Positions 33,066 through 39,336 of a DNA stretch of 39,336 bases are shown one piece after another (position 1 is the first letter of the stretch; every line of letters begins with the position of its first letter). The notes below the pieces were generated by a model, which was given only the letters and a program-made list of their open reading frames with translations, was not told where the DNA came from and made no database searches. The stretch covers positions 1 through 39,336 of the forward strand of contig CALUTM010000014.1 in the NCBI GenBank assembly GCA_944323705.1. The letters run 5' to 3'. The position numbers and the translations under genes are program-made. Origin of the DNA: Candidatus Gastranaerophilales bacterium. GTDB taxonomy: Bacteria; Cyanobacteriota; Vampirovibrionia; Gastranaerophilales; Gastranaerophilaceae.

Positions 33066-35052
33066 GTGTATCTCCTTCAATCTCGTATGAATACATTATA
33101 TCACATTCTCCGTACAAGCTCTTATTTTGCTCTACAACGGAATCTATTTTCTTTTTCAAAAACTCTGCCGATGGTTTGTCTCCGTCCATTAGAATTATTG
33201 AAAGAGAAGTCATTGCCCCTTCTTTTTCTATGAGCGAATTTGTCATGTAAGTTTTATTAAGCAAGTTATTTTCCCTTAATAAATTTTCAATGACTTCGTT
33301 GGTGGATTTAATCTTGATAACCGCAATAGTCGAACCGTTAGAGCGTGCCTTTTGTACAAGCTGTTTTCTTATCATCGTAAAGTTACTCTTGTCATTCGCG
33401 ACAGGAATTACAAAGTAGAACTTCGAACCCTTGTTAATTTCGCTGTCGCACCATATAGCTCCGTTATGTGATTCCATAAGCTGTCTGGCAATCGGAAGCC
33501 CTAAGCCCGAGCCGCCGACTTTGCGGGAAAGAGAGTTTTCAATCTGGGCGAACTTATCAAAAACGTGGTTTAAATCCTTACGCTCAATTCCGATACCATG
33601 ATCTTCAACGCAGACTTGGAGGTAATTTCCCTGCAATTTCTTAATATCCTCCTCAAAGCAGTTATCGTATTGTAATTCTCGTGCATTGACTACTTTTGAG
33701 GTTATTTCTATCTCACCTGCATCGGGAGTAAATTTTATTGCATTTGATACAAGGTTTGTTAAAACCTGTTCCAGTCTGTTGGAATCGGCATAAATCTCAA
33801 CGTCCTCCCCTGAGGGGATGTATTTTAATGTTAAATTCTTTTCCTTTGCAACTTCTGCCAAATTATTTCGGACATATTCAATTACGGGCTCAATGTGGAT
33901 GAGTTCAAACTTGAAGTCCATTTTGCCTGCCTCTATCTTAGAAATATCAAGAAGGTCATTAATAATTCCCGATAATCTTATCGCATTTCTTTTGCCCATG
34001 GAAACAAATTTTTCTATATTTTCGGTCATCTCACCCGCTTTGCCGCTCAAAATAATATCCATGGCGTTTTTAATTGCCGTAAGCGGTGTCCTCAGTTCAT
34101 GTGAAACGATAGATATAAATTCGGATTTTAAGCGTTCCAACTTTGCAAGTTTTCGGTTCGTCGCTTTCAATTCCTGGGTAAATGAAGCACTCTGTAACGG
34201 TATCGTAACCTGTTGGACAAGTGTTTGGAAACAGGTTGCATCTTCCGTTGAAAAAGGCTTTTCACGATAAATTTCCGTAAAACCGAAAAATTCGTCATTC
34301 AAACTAATCGGAGCAAACATATTGTCAAAACGTAAAATCGAAAAATCGTATTCTTGTATATTATGTTTTATATTCTTTTCAATCTTTAAATTTCCGATTT
34401 TTATATCCATCGGAGGGTCTGCAAGCAGGGATTTATAACTCAATATGGCTCTGAGTTTTAGAGCTTCCAAAAGCCTGTCGGAGATTTTGTATAGCGAATT
34501 TATAATCAAAACGGGTTCACGCTCGGAGCGGAAAAGCAATGTGCAGGAAAGCTCAAAATTCAGTGATTTTTCAATTCCTTCAATCATTATCTTGATAAGT
34601 TTATCTTTATCAAGCGTTCCCGCAAGCTGTGAACTGGTATTATAAAGTACATTTAATTGATAAAGACTTCTTGCAAGTTCCTGATTTGCTTTGGTCATTT
34701 TAAGAAGTGACAGACGTGTTTTCAGGCTTGAATCAACCGTTGCTGCAAGGAGTTTTTTATCAATTGGGGTTTTAATAAAAAGATTTGCATTGTGCATAAC
34801 ATCTTTGTTATGTTCTTTTTCGCCCAAAATGAGCAGTACAACAACGGGAAAGTGTTTAATTCTGCGGCATAAGTGTTTCAAATCCAAAGATTCAATATCT
34901 CCGTCCACAATGACAATATCCGGCTCTTCGACCTTCAGAATATCAAAAATCAAAGTTTGCTCACAGGAAACAATAACCTCATCCGTCGGAAAAACTTCCC
35001 GCACAAGATTTTCTTTTTCACTATCCTCGCTAATCAACAAAAACTTTGTCAT
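33040..35052 (-). CDS. Sensor histidine kinase with N-terminal receiver and GAF-like domains
   Basis: A 670-residue soluble kinase. An N-terminal receiver-like domain (about residues 1-120) keeps acidic residues and IVIVDGD with candidate acceptor Asp50/52. A GAF-like sensor follows (about 140-290), then HisKA with ISIVSHELRTPLTAIKNAMD (His318) and HATPase motifs NLVSNAIKFTP, DHGIGI and SGLGLPIARQLMESH. About 120 C-terminal residues are unrecognised. No membrane helix is seen, so it senses an internal signal. The start at MTKFLLISED is preceded at 6 nt by TGT TATCAT, another leaderless-type promoter. The response regulator gene overlaps its end. Confidence 0.92.
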   Translation of the reverse strand: MTKFLLISEDSEKENLVREVFPTDEVIVSCEQTLIFDILKVEEPDIVIVDGDIESLDLKHLCRRIKHFPVVVLLILGEKEHNKDVMHNANLFIKTPIDKKLLAATVDSSLKTRLSLLKMTKANQELARSLYQLNVLYNTSSQLAGTLDKDKLIKIMIEGIEKSLNFELSCTLLFRSEREPVLIINSLYKISDRLLEALKLRAILSYKSLLADPPMDIKIGNLKIEKNIKHNIQEYDFSILRFDNMFAPISLNDEFFGFTEIYREKPFSTEDATCFQTLVQQVTIPLQSASFTQELKATNRKLAKLERLKSEFISIVSHELRTPLTAIKNAMDIILSGKAGEMTENIEKFVSMGKRNAIRLSGIINDLLDISKIEAGKMDFKFELIHIEPVIEYVRNNLAEVAKEKNLTLKYIPSGEDVEIYADSNRLEQVLTNLVSNAIKFTPDAGEIEITSKVVNARELQYDNCFEEDIKKLQGNYLQVCVEDHGIGIERKDLNHVFDKFAQIENSLSRKVGGSGLGLPIARQLMESHNGAIWCDSEINKGSKFYFVIPVANDKSNFTMIRKQLVQKARSNGSTIAVIKIKSTNEVIENLLRENNLLNKTYMTNSLIEKEGAMTSLSIILMDGDKPSAEFLKKKIDSVVEQNKSLYGECDIMYSYEIEGDTHEKDSYSR

Positions 35053-35133
35053 AATATGATGATAACATAAATCCGATAAAGTTGTATCTATATTCTGAGG
35101 GTAATTATTCCGTTTAAAATTTTCCTGCAAATG

Positions 35134-35805
35134 TTATGACAAAAGCTCAAAGTGGTTTTTATCGTACTTAATAAATCCCTCTTTTTGAAGTTTTGATAAT
35201 TCAAAACTCATTGCACTTCTGTCAACGTTCAGATAATCAGCCAAATCCTGACGATTAAACTGTATATCAAAGCTGTTTGAATGTTTTTTTCGAGCTTCAT
35301 TTGAAAGATAGGTTAAGAGTTTGTCACGGATTGACTTTTGAGACACATTTTCAATCTTTTGTATTAATTCGATATTCTCTTTTGATAATATTTGAAAAAG
35401 ATTATTAATAAGAATTTTATGTCTTGTGCAAGCATTTTGGCACATTGAGGTACATTTTTCATAGCTTAAAATAAGAACGAGTGTATCCTCTACCGTAATT
35501 GCATCAATACTTGATTCAATATTTTTAGAGCCTACAAATGATAATGCCAAATTATCATTTTGTCCGAGCCGTGAAATAATTATCCTTCTTCCCCAGTAAG
35601 AGTCTTTTTCTATATTTACTTCCCCGTCCAAAATCAGATAAATATTAGAGATAATATCTCCTTGTCTTATAATCATTTCTTCTTTTTCGTACTTGCGGAT
35701 TCTTGCATTAAAGCATTCCAAAAGTCCCTTTAATTCGTCATCGCTCATTCCGTAAAATACGGGAGATGTTTTAATTTGATTGTAATATTTTTCTAATCTT
35801 TCCAT
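35134..35805 (-). CDS. Crp/Fnr family transcriptional regulator
   Basis: A 223-residue regulator with an N-terminal cyclic-nucleotide-binding-type barrel (IIRQGDIISNIYLILDGEVN, about residues 45-64), a long dimer helix and a C-terminal winged helix. The recognition region is FNRQDLADYLNVDRSAMSFELSKL, about 183-206. Cysteines 118, 122 and 126 before the dimer helix (CTSMCQNAC) are common in anaerobe members of this subfamily and might be redox-sensitive, which is inference. The gene diverges from grcA over a shared 118-bp region holding a perfect dyad, so it is the obvious candidate to bind there. Confidence 0.9.
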   Translation of the reverse strand: MERLEKYYNQIKTSPVFYGMSDDELKGLLECFNARIRKYEKEEMIIRQGDIISNIYLILDGEVNIEKDSYWGRRIIISRLGQNDNLALSFVGSKNIESSIDAITVEDTLVLILSYEKCTSMCQNACTRHKILINNLFQILSKENIELIQKIENVSQKSIRDKLLTYLSNEARKKHSNSFDIQFNRQDLADYLNVDRSAMSFELSKLQKEGFIKYDKNHFELLS

Positions 35806-35840
35806 AGTTTTTTCCGCCCGAGTAAAAATATATGTTTTCT

Positions 35841-35856
35841 TGTTGTAAATACAACA
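35841..35856. promoter_or_regulatory. Crp/Fnr-type dyad TGTTGTAAATACAACA
   Basis: A perfect 16-bp dyad (7-bp arms TGTTGTA/TACAACA, AA centre) lies between the Crp/Fnr gene and grcA. Its centre is about 41.5 bp upstream of the transcription start expected from the grcA -10, the classical class II activator position. A further half-like TGTTGTTAAACA lies at 35861-35872. It also overlaps the probable -35 region of the divergent regulator gene, allowing autorepression. Confidence 0.65.
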
Positions 35857-35877
35857 GAAATGTTGTTAAACATAGTT

Positions 35878-35883
35878 TATAAT
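35878..35883 (+). promoter_or_regulatory. -10 element TATAAT of grcA
   Basis: A consensus -10 with no recognisable -35 hexamer at the right distance (CAGAAA region), as expected of an activator-dependent promoter. The leader of about 34 nt carries AGGAG 8 nt before the ATG. Confidence 0.6.
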
Positions 35884-35923
35884 AAAAATGTAAAAAAACA
35901 AACAGCAAAAAGGAGATATAATC

Positions 35924-36166
35924 ATGACAACTCAGCAAGAAGAAAACTTAATCAATTTATTAGACGGCTATGTAGAAAAAGGCGGTCACCATTTAAACGT
36001 AAATGTATTTAACAGAGATACATTAATTGATGCACAAAAGCACCCTGAAAAATATCCTCAACTTACTGTAAGAGTTTCGGGATATGCGGTAAACTTTATT
36101 AAGCTTACAAAAGAACAACAGGATGATGTAATTTCAAGAACATTCCACAGTTCTTTAGCAGGCTAG
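35924..36166 (+). CDS. grcA: Stand-alone glycyl-radical domain protein (GrcA/YfiD-like)
   Basis: An 80-residue protein matching the extreme C-terminus of pyruvate formate-lyase: [20 protein letters not shown], then [14 protein letters not shown] and [14 protein letters not shown]. The radical glycine is Gly53. In E. coli the homologous GrcA (127 residues) replaces the oxygen-damaged radical segment of pyruvate formate-lyase. This one consists almost only of the radical domain, without the usual N-terminal extension. It has its own promoter, an upstream Crp/Fnr-type dyad and two downstream hairpins, so it is a complete one-gene unit and not a pyruvate formate-lyase fragment. No pyruvate formate-lyase gene is in the window. 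Confidence 0.9.
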   Translation: MTTQQEENLINLLDGYVEKGGHHLNVNVFNRDTLIDAQKHPEKYPQLTVRVSGYAVNFIKLTKEQQDDVISRTFHSSLAG

Positions 36167-36241
36167 GCAAGAACTTGCGGTGAGGAGTATTCCTTAGAAG
36201 AAAAACTTTTTTTCTCTCTGACCATTAAAATAAAACATGTC

Positions 36242-36273
36242 GGGGTATAAAAGACTGCGTGTATGTATACCCC
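36242..36273. terminator. Hairpin GGGGTATA/TATACCCC after grcA
   Basis: An 8-bp perfect stem with a 16-nt loop followed by CAATTTT. It is the first of two hairpins between convergent grcA and the lactate dehydrogenase gene. The long loop makes it a weaker terminator candidate. Confidence 0.45.
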
Positions 36274-36282
36274 CAATTTTAC

Positions 36283-36308
36283 GGGCTTTATATTTTTAAA
36301 GCCCTTTT
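36283..36308. terminator. Intrinsic terminator GGGCTTTA/TAAAGCCC
   Basis: An 8-bp stem with a 6-nt loop followed by TTTT on the + strand. It lies 22 bp before the end of the convergent lactate dehydrogenase gene. Terminates grcA and possibly both. Confidence 0.75.
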
Positions 36309-36329
36309 ATATTACAACAGATGCGATGT

Positions 36330-37334
36330 TTATATAACATTATTTTGAATTTTGCCGTTTATAAATGCGTCGATATTGCAAACGGTAGTATTTAAAATTC
36401 TATTAACCGCTTCTTTAGTATTATAAGCTATATGCGGCGTGATTATGACGTTATCAAGCTGAAAAAGTCTGGAATTAATGATTGTTTGTTCCAACGTCAG
36501 TTTGTCCAGGCGATTTAGCCCTATCATATAATCAAAATCGGTCATAGTTTGTTCATTCTCAAGAACATCAAGCCCCGCTCCCGCAATTTTCTTGTTAATA
36601 AGTGCGTTGAACAGAGCCGAGGTGTCAATCAATTCCCCTCTTCCGGTATTTATAATGATTGCGGTATTTTTCATTTTATTGAAACTTTCCTCATTAAACA
36701 TGTGGTAGTTTTCTTTTGTCAGCGGTGCGTGGATAGAGATAAAGTCTGATTCTTTCAGTAATGTATCAAAATCCGTATATTTGACATTGAATTTACTCTC
36801 CAATTCGGCTTTGGGGAACTTATCAAACCCGAGGATTTTCATATCGAGTCCGTACGCTATTTGTGCGAAAGCTGTTCCTATGGCACCCAGACCGATAATT
36901 CCGATTGTTTTTCCGCACAGTTCCGTCCCCATGAGGTTTGCCGGGGTAACTTTTGCATTCTTATATTCGTCATAAGATGCCGTAACCTTTCTTGAAACAT
37001 CCATTAGAAGTGCAAGAGCAAATTCTGCTACGGATTGATTTCCGTATCCGGGAGAATTAACTACCGCAATATTATGTTCTCTGCAATAATCCAAATCAAT
37101 GTGGTTAAATCCGACGGAGCGAAGTGCAATCAGTTTAAGGTTTTGAAACTGCTCAAGTACTTTTCTGTTTACTCTGGAGGTTGTAAAAACTGAAATTATG
37201 TCGGCATCTGCGTATTCGGGGTTTATTTTATCAAGGTCGTTAAGCGGCTCGTTGACTAAAATATAGTTACCGTTATTGTTGTCCTTTAAAAATTGTTCTT
37301 CATAACTTTCTACATCAAAGTAAACTGTTTTCAT
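36330..37334 (-). CDS. D-lactate dehydrogenase (D-2-hydroxyacid dehydrogenase family)
   Basis: This enzyme reduces pyruvate to D-lactate with NADH, regenerating NAD in fermentation. The 334-residue protein has the Rossmann motif IIGLGAIGTAFAQIA (Gly148, 150, 153), catalytic Arg232 (NTGRGELID), Glu in LDVLENE (about 259) and His301 (TPHIAYNT). YGNQSVAEFALALLM is typical of the LdhA-like group. The start at MKTVYFD is favoured by AAAGGG upstream; a GTG 21 bp earlier would include that ribosome-binding site. TATAAT at 37359-37364 gives an 18-nt leader. A different D-2-hydroxyacid substrate cannot be excluded. Confidence 0.88.
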   Translation of the reverse strand: MKTVYFDVESYEEQFLKDNNNGNYILVNEPLNDLDKINPEYADADIISVFTTSRVNRKVLEQFQNLKLIALRSVGFNHIDLDYCREHNIAVVNSPGYGNQSVAEFALALLMDVSRKVTASYDEYKNAKVTPANLMGTELCGKTIGIIGLGAIGTAFAQIAYGLDMKILGFDKFPKAELESKFNVKYTDFDTLLKESDFISIHAPLTKENYHMFNEESFNKMKNTAIIINTGRGELIDTSALFNALINKKIAGAGLDVLENEQTMTDFDYMIGLNRLDKLTLEQTIINSRLFQLDNVIITPHIAYNTKEAVNRILNTTVCNIDAFINGKIQNNVI

Positions 37335-37425
37335 CGCATGAGCCCTTTCTTTCACTATATTATAGAAATTGTTAATACTACAAAACGCTTATTCAGATAA
37401 TAACCAGATGAACGATAAAAAAAAT

Positions 37426-37465
37426 TTGGTTTCATCTTAGTATCTTTTTACAGTATCAAACTGTA
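37426..37465 (+). promoter_or_regulatory. Promoter with overlapping dyad before the ferritin-like gene
   Basis: TTGGTT (37426-37431) and TACAGT (37449-37454) are separated by 17 bp. The -10 forms one arm of TACAGT/ACTGTA (37449-37465, 5-bp spacer), placing a possible operator over the -10 and transcription start. The leader is about 18 nt with AAAGGCGG before the ATG. Confidence 0.45.
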
Positions 37466-37478
37466 GAAAGGCGGAACA

Positions 37479-38798
37479 ATGAGTTTTAATCCATTAGAAG
37501 AAAAAGGGTTGCCGATAGAAAAACAGGTAAGAAATTGGCATCAAATTGTCGGCAGACCTTACAACAAGACAGATGTAGATTGTTATACGAGAACACGGCA
37601 AATTTTAATGAACGGTATAGAGGTTGAGGCGTGGGGGTTTAAGCATCAACTTAACAGGTTTGTGCCCGATAATAATGATAAAGAATTAATAGCCCGCATA
37701 AGCAGAATAGAAGATTCACAACAGGCGACTGCAAACTGGATGGGACCTGCTGACCAGTCAGTATTGGAAACGACTTTGGGCTATGAACAGGTTGCGGTTG
37801 ATTTGACCGCCTGGATGGCACAGAATGAACCCGATGATTACGTAAAAGAGACATTCGATTTTGGTTTACTTGAAGATTTTGATCATCTTTACCGATATAG
37901 CCAGTTTGCTTACATGGTTGAGGGTATTGAGCCCGATGCAATCGTTCAGGGGCAAACCGACGTAATAATAGGGCGTCCGACACAGCACCATCATAATTGT
38001 AACGGTTTAAGGATAAGAAAGCCGTATGATAAAATGACTGCTCATCCGCAGACTAAGGTCAATATTCTGACTTTACTTTCGGGTGAGCAGCAAACGCACA
38101 ATTATTATGCCGAGCACGGCTTTATGTATGGAGATCATGTATTAAGAGAAACTTATGCGGAGATTAAGGATGTAGAAGAAGAACATGTTACAATGTACGA
38201 ATCTCTTATTGACCCGACGGAAACGATGTGGGAAAAATTCCTTCTCCATGAGTTTACGGAAGTTTGTAACTATTATACCTGTATGGAGGATGAAACTGAT
38301 AATAGAATTAAAAAAACCTGGGAACTGTTTCTTGATATAGAGCTCGGGCACCTTAAGGTCGCGGCGGATTTGTTCAAGAAATATGAAAAACGTGACCCGG
38401 AAGAAGTTATCGGAAACGAAATCGTTATTCCGTGCAGGTTCATGAGCCAAAAAGATTACGTTCAAAAGGTTTTGGAAAAAGAAGCAGACAAACGTCTGGA
38501 AAGTGAAGGTAAATATACGACAATTGAAAAATTGCGTGAAGATTGGGCAAGCTATAAGGTACAAGAAAAACAGAACGAAATAAGTTCACCTTCCGAAAAC
38601 TCGGTCAGATTGGCAGAAATTTATCACAACCGTGATATTGTGTCAGCCGATAAAGAACTGAAGGATAAAGAGGTAGAAATTTTGACAAAAGGTTTGCAAA
38701 AAAGGGGGCTTGCAAATAATACGGTCCTGCCTGACGAGTTGGAAAAAATGATAAAGACAGATGAAAAAATGAAAGAAAAAAAAGAAAAACTTATATAA
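37479..38798 (+). CDS. Ferritin-like diiron protein of unusual architecture
   Basis: A 439-residue protein I do not recognise as a named family. It has clear ferritin-like ligand patterns. Glu203 is followed 30 residues later by Glu233-x-x-His236, and Glu258 is followed 30 residues later by Glu288-x-x-His291. These give the six ligands of a diiron four-helix bundle. A third, similar pair lies upstream (Glu103, then Asp133-x-x-His136), also 30 apart. A histidine cluster (PTQHHHNCN, about 167-175) separates it from the bundle. The C-terminal 120 residues are charged and helical. Rubrerythrin-like peroxide or oxygen scavenging or iron handling is plausible given the anaerobic neighbours. Confidence 0.65.
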   Translation: MSFNPLEEKGLPIEKQVRNWHQIVGRPYNKTDVDCYTRTRQILMNGIEVEAWGFKHQLNRFVPDNNDKELIARISRIEDSQQATANWMGPADQSVLETTLGYEQVAVDLTAWMAQNEPDDYVKETFDFGLLEDFDHLYRYSQFAYMVEGIEPDAIVQGQTDVIIGRPTQHHHNCNGLRIRKPYDKMTAHPQTKVNILTLLSGEQQTHNYYAEHGFMYGDHVLRETYAEIKDVEEEHVTMYESLIDPTETMWEKFLLHEFTEVCNYYTCMEDETDNRIKKTWELFLDIELGHLKVAADLFKKYEKRDPEEVIGNEIVIPCRFMSQKDYVQKVLEKEADKRLESEGKYTTIEKLREDWASYKVQEKQNEISSPSENSVRLAEIYHNRDIVSADKELKDKEVEILTKGLQKRGLANNTVLPDELEKMIKTDEKMKEKKEKLI

Positions 38799-38805
38799 TA
38801 AATCT

Positions 38806-38831
38806 GCGGTCAATGAATTTTCATTGACCGC
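38806..38831 (+). terminator. Intrinsic terminator after the ferritin-like gene
   Basis: GCGGTCAATGA and TCATTGACCGC form a perfect 11-bp stem with loop ATTT, followed by TTTAGTTTTTG. It lies 8 bp after the stop codon. Confidence 0.85.
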
Positions 38832-38867
38832 TTTAGTTTTTGTTATACAATGAAGATAGGCTTATTA

Positions 38868-38990
38868 TTGAAAGTTGAATACGTGTTAAGTGTCGATATG
38901 GCACTCTGCCGAGGAAAAGGTGACTAAATGTCACGTTTTCCGAGAGGGAAGCGTAGCTTCTTTTCGCCAAAGAGGAACCAACTTCCCAAG
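38868..38990 (+). repeat. 123-bp tRNA-linked tandem repeat, unit 1
   Basis: Each unit opens TTGAAAGTTGAATA, reaches GTGTCGATATGGC (the leader end and first 11 nt of tRNA-Leu(CAG)) and then diverges. It holds a strong hairpin, GGAAAA/TTTTCC plus GTGAC/GTCAC around TAAAT, and GAAGC/GCTTC with loop GTA. It also holds TTTCGCCA, complementary to TGGCGAAA of the tRNA (39268-39275), and ends ACTTCCCAAG. This unit has CCAACT near its end where the others have TTGACT or CTGACT. Confidence 0.85.
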
Positions 38991-39113
38991 TTGAAAGTTG
39001 AATACGTGTTAAGTGTCGATATGGCACTCTGCCGAGGAAAAGGCGACTAAATGTCACGTTTTCCGAGAGGGAAGCGTAGCTTCTTTTCGCCAAAGAGGAA
39101 TTGACTTCCCAAG
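38991..39113 (+). repeat. 123-bp tRNA-linked tandem repeat, unit 2
   Basis: Differs from unit 1 at one hairpin base (C at 39044, which weakens one stem pair) and near its end (TTGACT at 39101-39106). The near-identity implies recent duplication or gene conversion. Confidence 0.85.
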
Positions 39114-39236
39114 TTGAAAGTTGAATACGTGTTAAGTGTCGATATGGCACTCTGCCGAGGAAAAGGTGACTAAATGTCACGTTTTCCGAGAGGGAAGCGT
39201 AGCTTCTTTTCGCCAAAGAGGAACTGACTTCCCAAG
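39114..39236 (+). repeat. 123-bp tRNA-linked tandem repeat, unit 3
   Basis: Nearly identical to unit 1. Its end (CTGACTTCCCAAG) passes directly into the leader of the real tRNA, where TATAAG (39249-39254) replaces the TACGTG seen in the repeats. That gives only the tRNA copy a plausible -10. Confidence 0.85.
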
Positions 39237-39260
39237 TTGAAAGTTGAATATAAGTTTTGT

Positions 39261-39336
39261 GTCGATATGGCGAAATTGGTAGACGCGCATGATTCAGGTT
39301 CATGTGGAGAGATCCTTGGGGGTTCAAATCCCCCTA
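39261..39336 (+). tRNA. tRNA-Leu (anticodon CAG), cut by the window end
   Basis: The acceptor 5' strand is GTCGATA and the D-arm is GCG...CGC with AAATTGGTAGA. The anticodon stem CATGA/TCATG holds loop TTCAGGT (anticodon CAG, codon CUG). There is a long variable arm, and the T-arm is GGGGG/CCCCC with TTCAAAT. The last bases of the acceptor stem lie beyond the window. Its first 11 nt and part of its leader are copied three times in the upstream 123-bp repeats. Confidence 0.93.

Noticed and set aside
33065-33080. Upstream TTG start of the response regulator
   Set aside because: It would lie within the AAGGAGA ribosome-binding site and add five residues not found in receivers.
38833-39327. Minus-strand 164-codon open frame with three 41-residue repeats
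   Set aside because: It runs antisense through the tRNA and the 123-bp repeats. Because 123 is a multiple of three the frame stays open by arithmetic. No ribosome-binding site or plausible protein is seen.

Overview
The window is a low-GC bacterial chromosome segment from a strict, probably fermentative anaerobe. It carries an anaerobic ribonucleotide reductase (nrdD/nrdG), a stand-alone glycyl-radical domain protein of the pyruvate formate-lyase type, a D-lactate dehydrogenase, and an 11-subunit complex I (nuoA-D, H-N) without the NADH-oxidising NuoE/F/G module, as in cyanobacterial NDH-1 cores. Together with the short secreted and TPR proteins this best fits a non-photosynthetic cyanobacterial relative (Melainabacteria/Vampirovibrionia, Gastranaerophilales-like, gut). 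That assignment is inference; no rRNA or marker search could be run.

Layout. 1-900: gene-free, dense in hairpins and short dispersed repeats, ending in a 34-bp perfect dyad upstream of yraN. 901-9156 (+): yraN-gatB, a TPR membrane protein, nrdD-nrdG, then an AMP-forming acyl-CoA ligase and a family 4 uracil-DNA glycosylase. 9160-22057 (-): ribD, an endonuclease IV-like protein, a formyltransferase overlapping a C_GCAxxG_C_C protein, and the complete nuo operon with overlapping or closely spaced genes. 22137-30726: mixed orientation, with a TPR exported protein, a possible small RNA, anmK, exported proteins, tRNA-Leu(CAA), thrS, an OppD/DppD-type ATPase, rpe and a SepIVA/DivIVA-like coiled-coil protein. 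30727-35805 (-): a tandem hairpin array, a small protein, a degenerate PilB/GspE-like ATPase, a response regulator, a histidine kinase and a Crp/Fnr regulator. 35841-38798: a Crp/Fnr-type dyad in front of grcA, D-lactate dehydrogenase, and an unusual ferritin-like protein. 38868-39336: three 123-bp tandem repeats leading into tRNA-Leu(CAG).

Genes working together. The right end looks like an anaerobic or redox response cluster: the Crp/Fnr gene diverges from grcA, and a perfect 16-bp dyad sits where a class II activator site should be, at about -41.5. An 11-base core of that dyad recurs upstream of nrdD, hinting at a shared glycyl-radical-enzyme regulon. Complex I probably takes electrons from ferredoxin or another donor and pumps ions.

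Two patterns cut across the annotation. First, at least seven genes have a -10 hexamer 6-7 nt before the start codon, five of them with an extended TGT, and no Shine-Dalgarno sequence, so they are probably read from leaderless mRNAs. Second, both tRNA-Leu genes are preceded by elements that copy the tRNA leader and its first 11-12 nt and then diverge into structured sequence partly complementary to the same tRNA.
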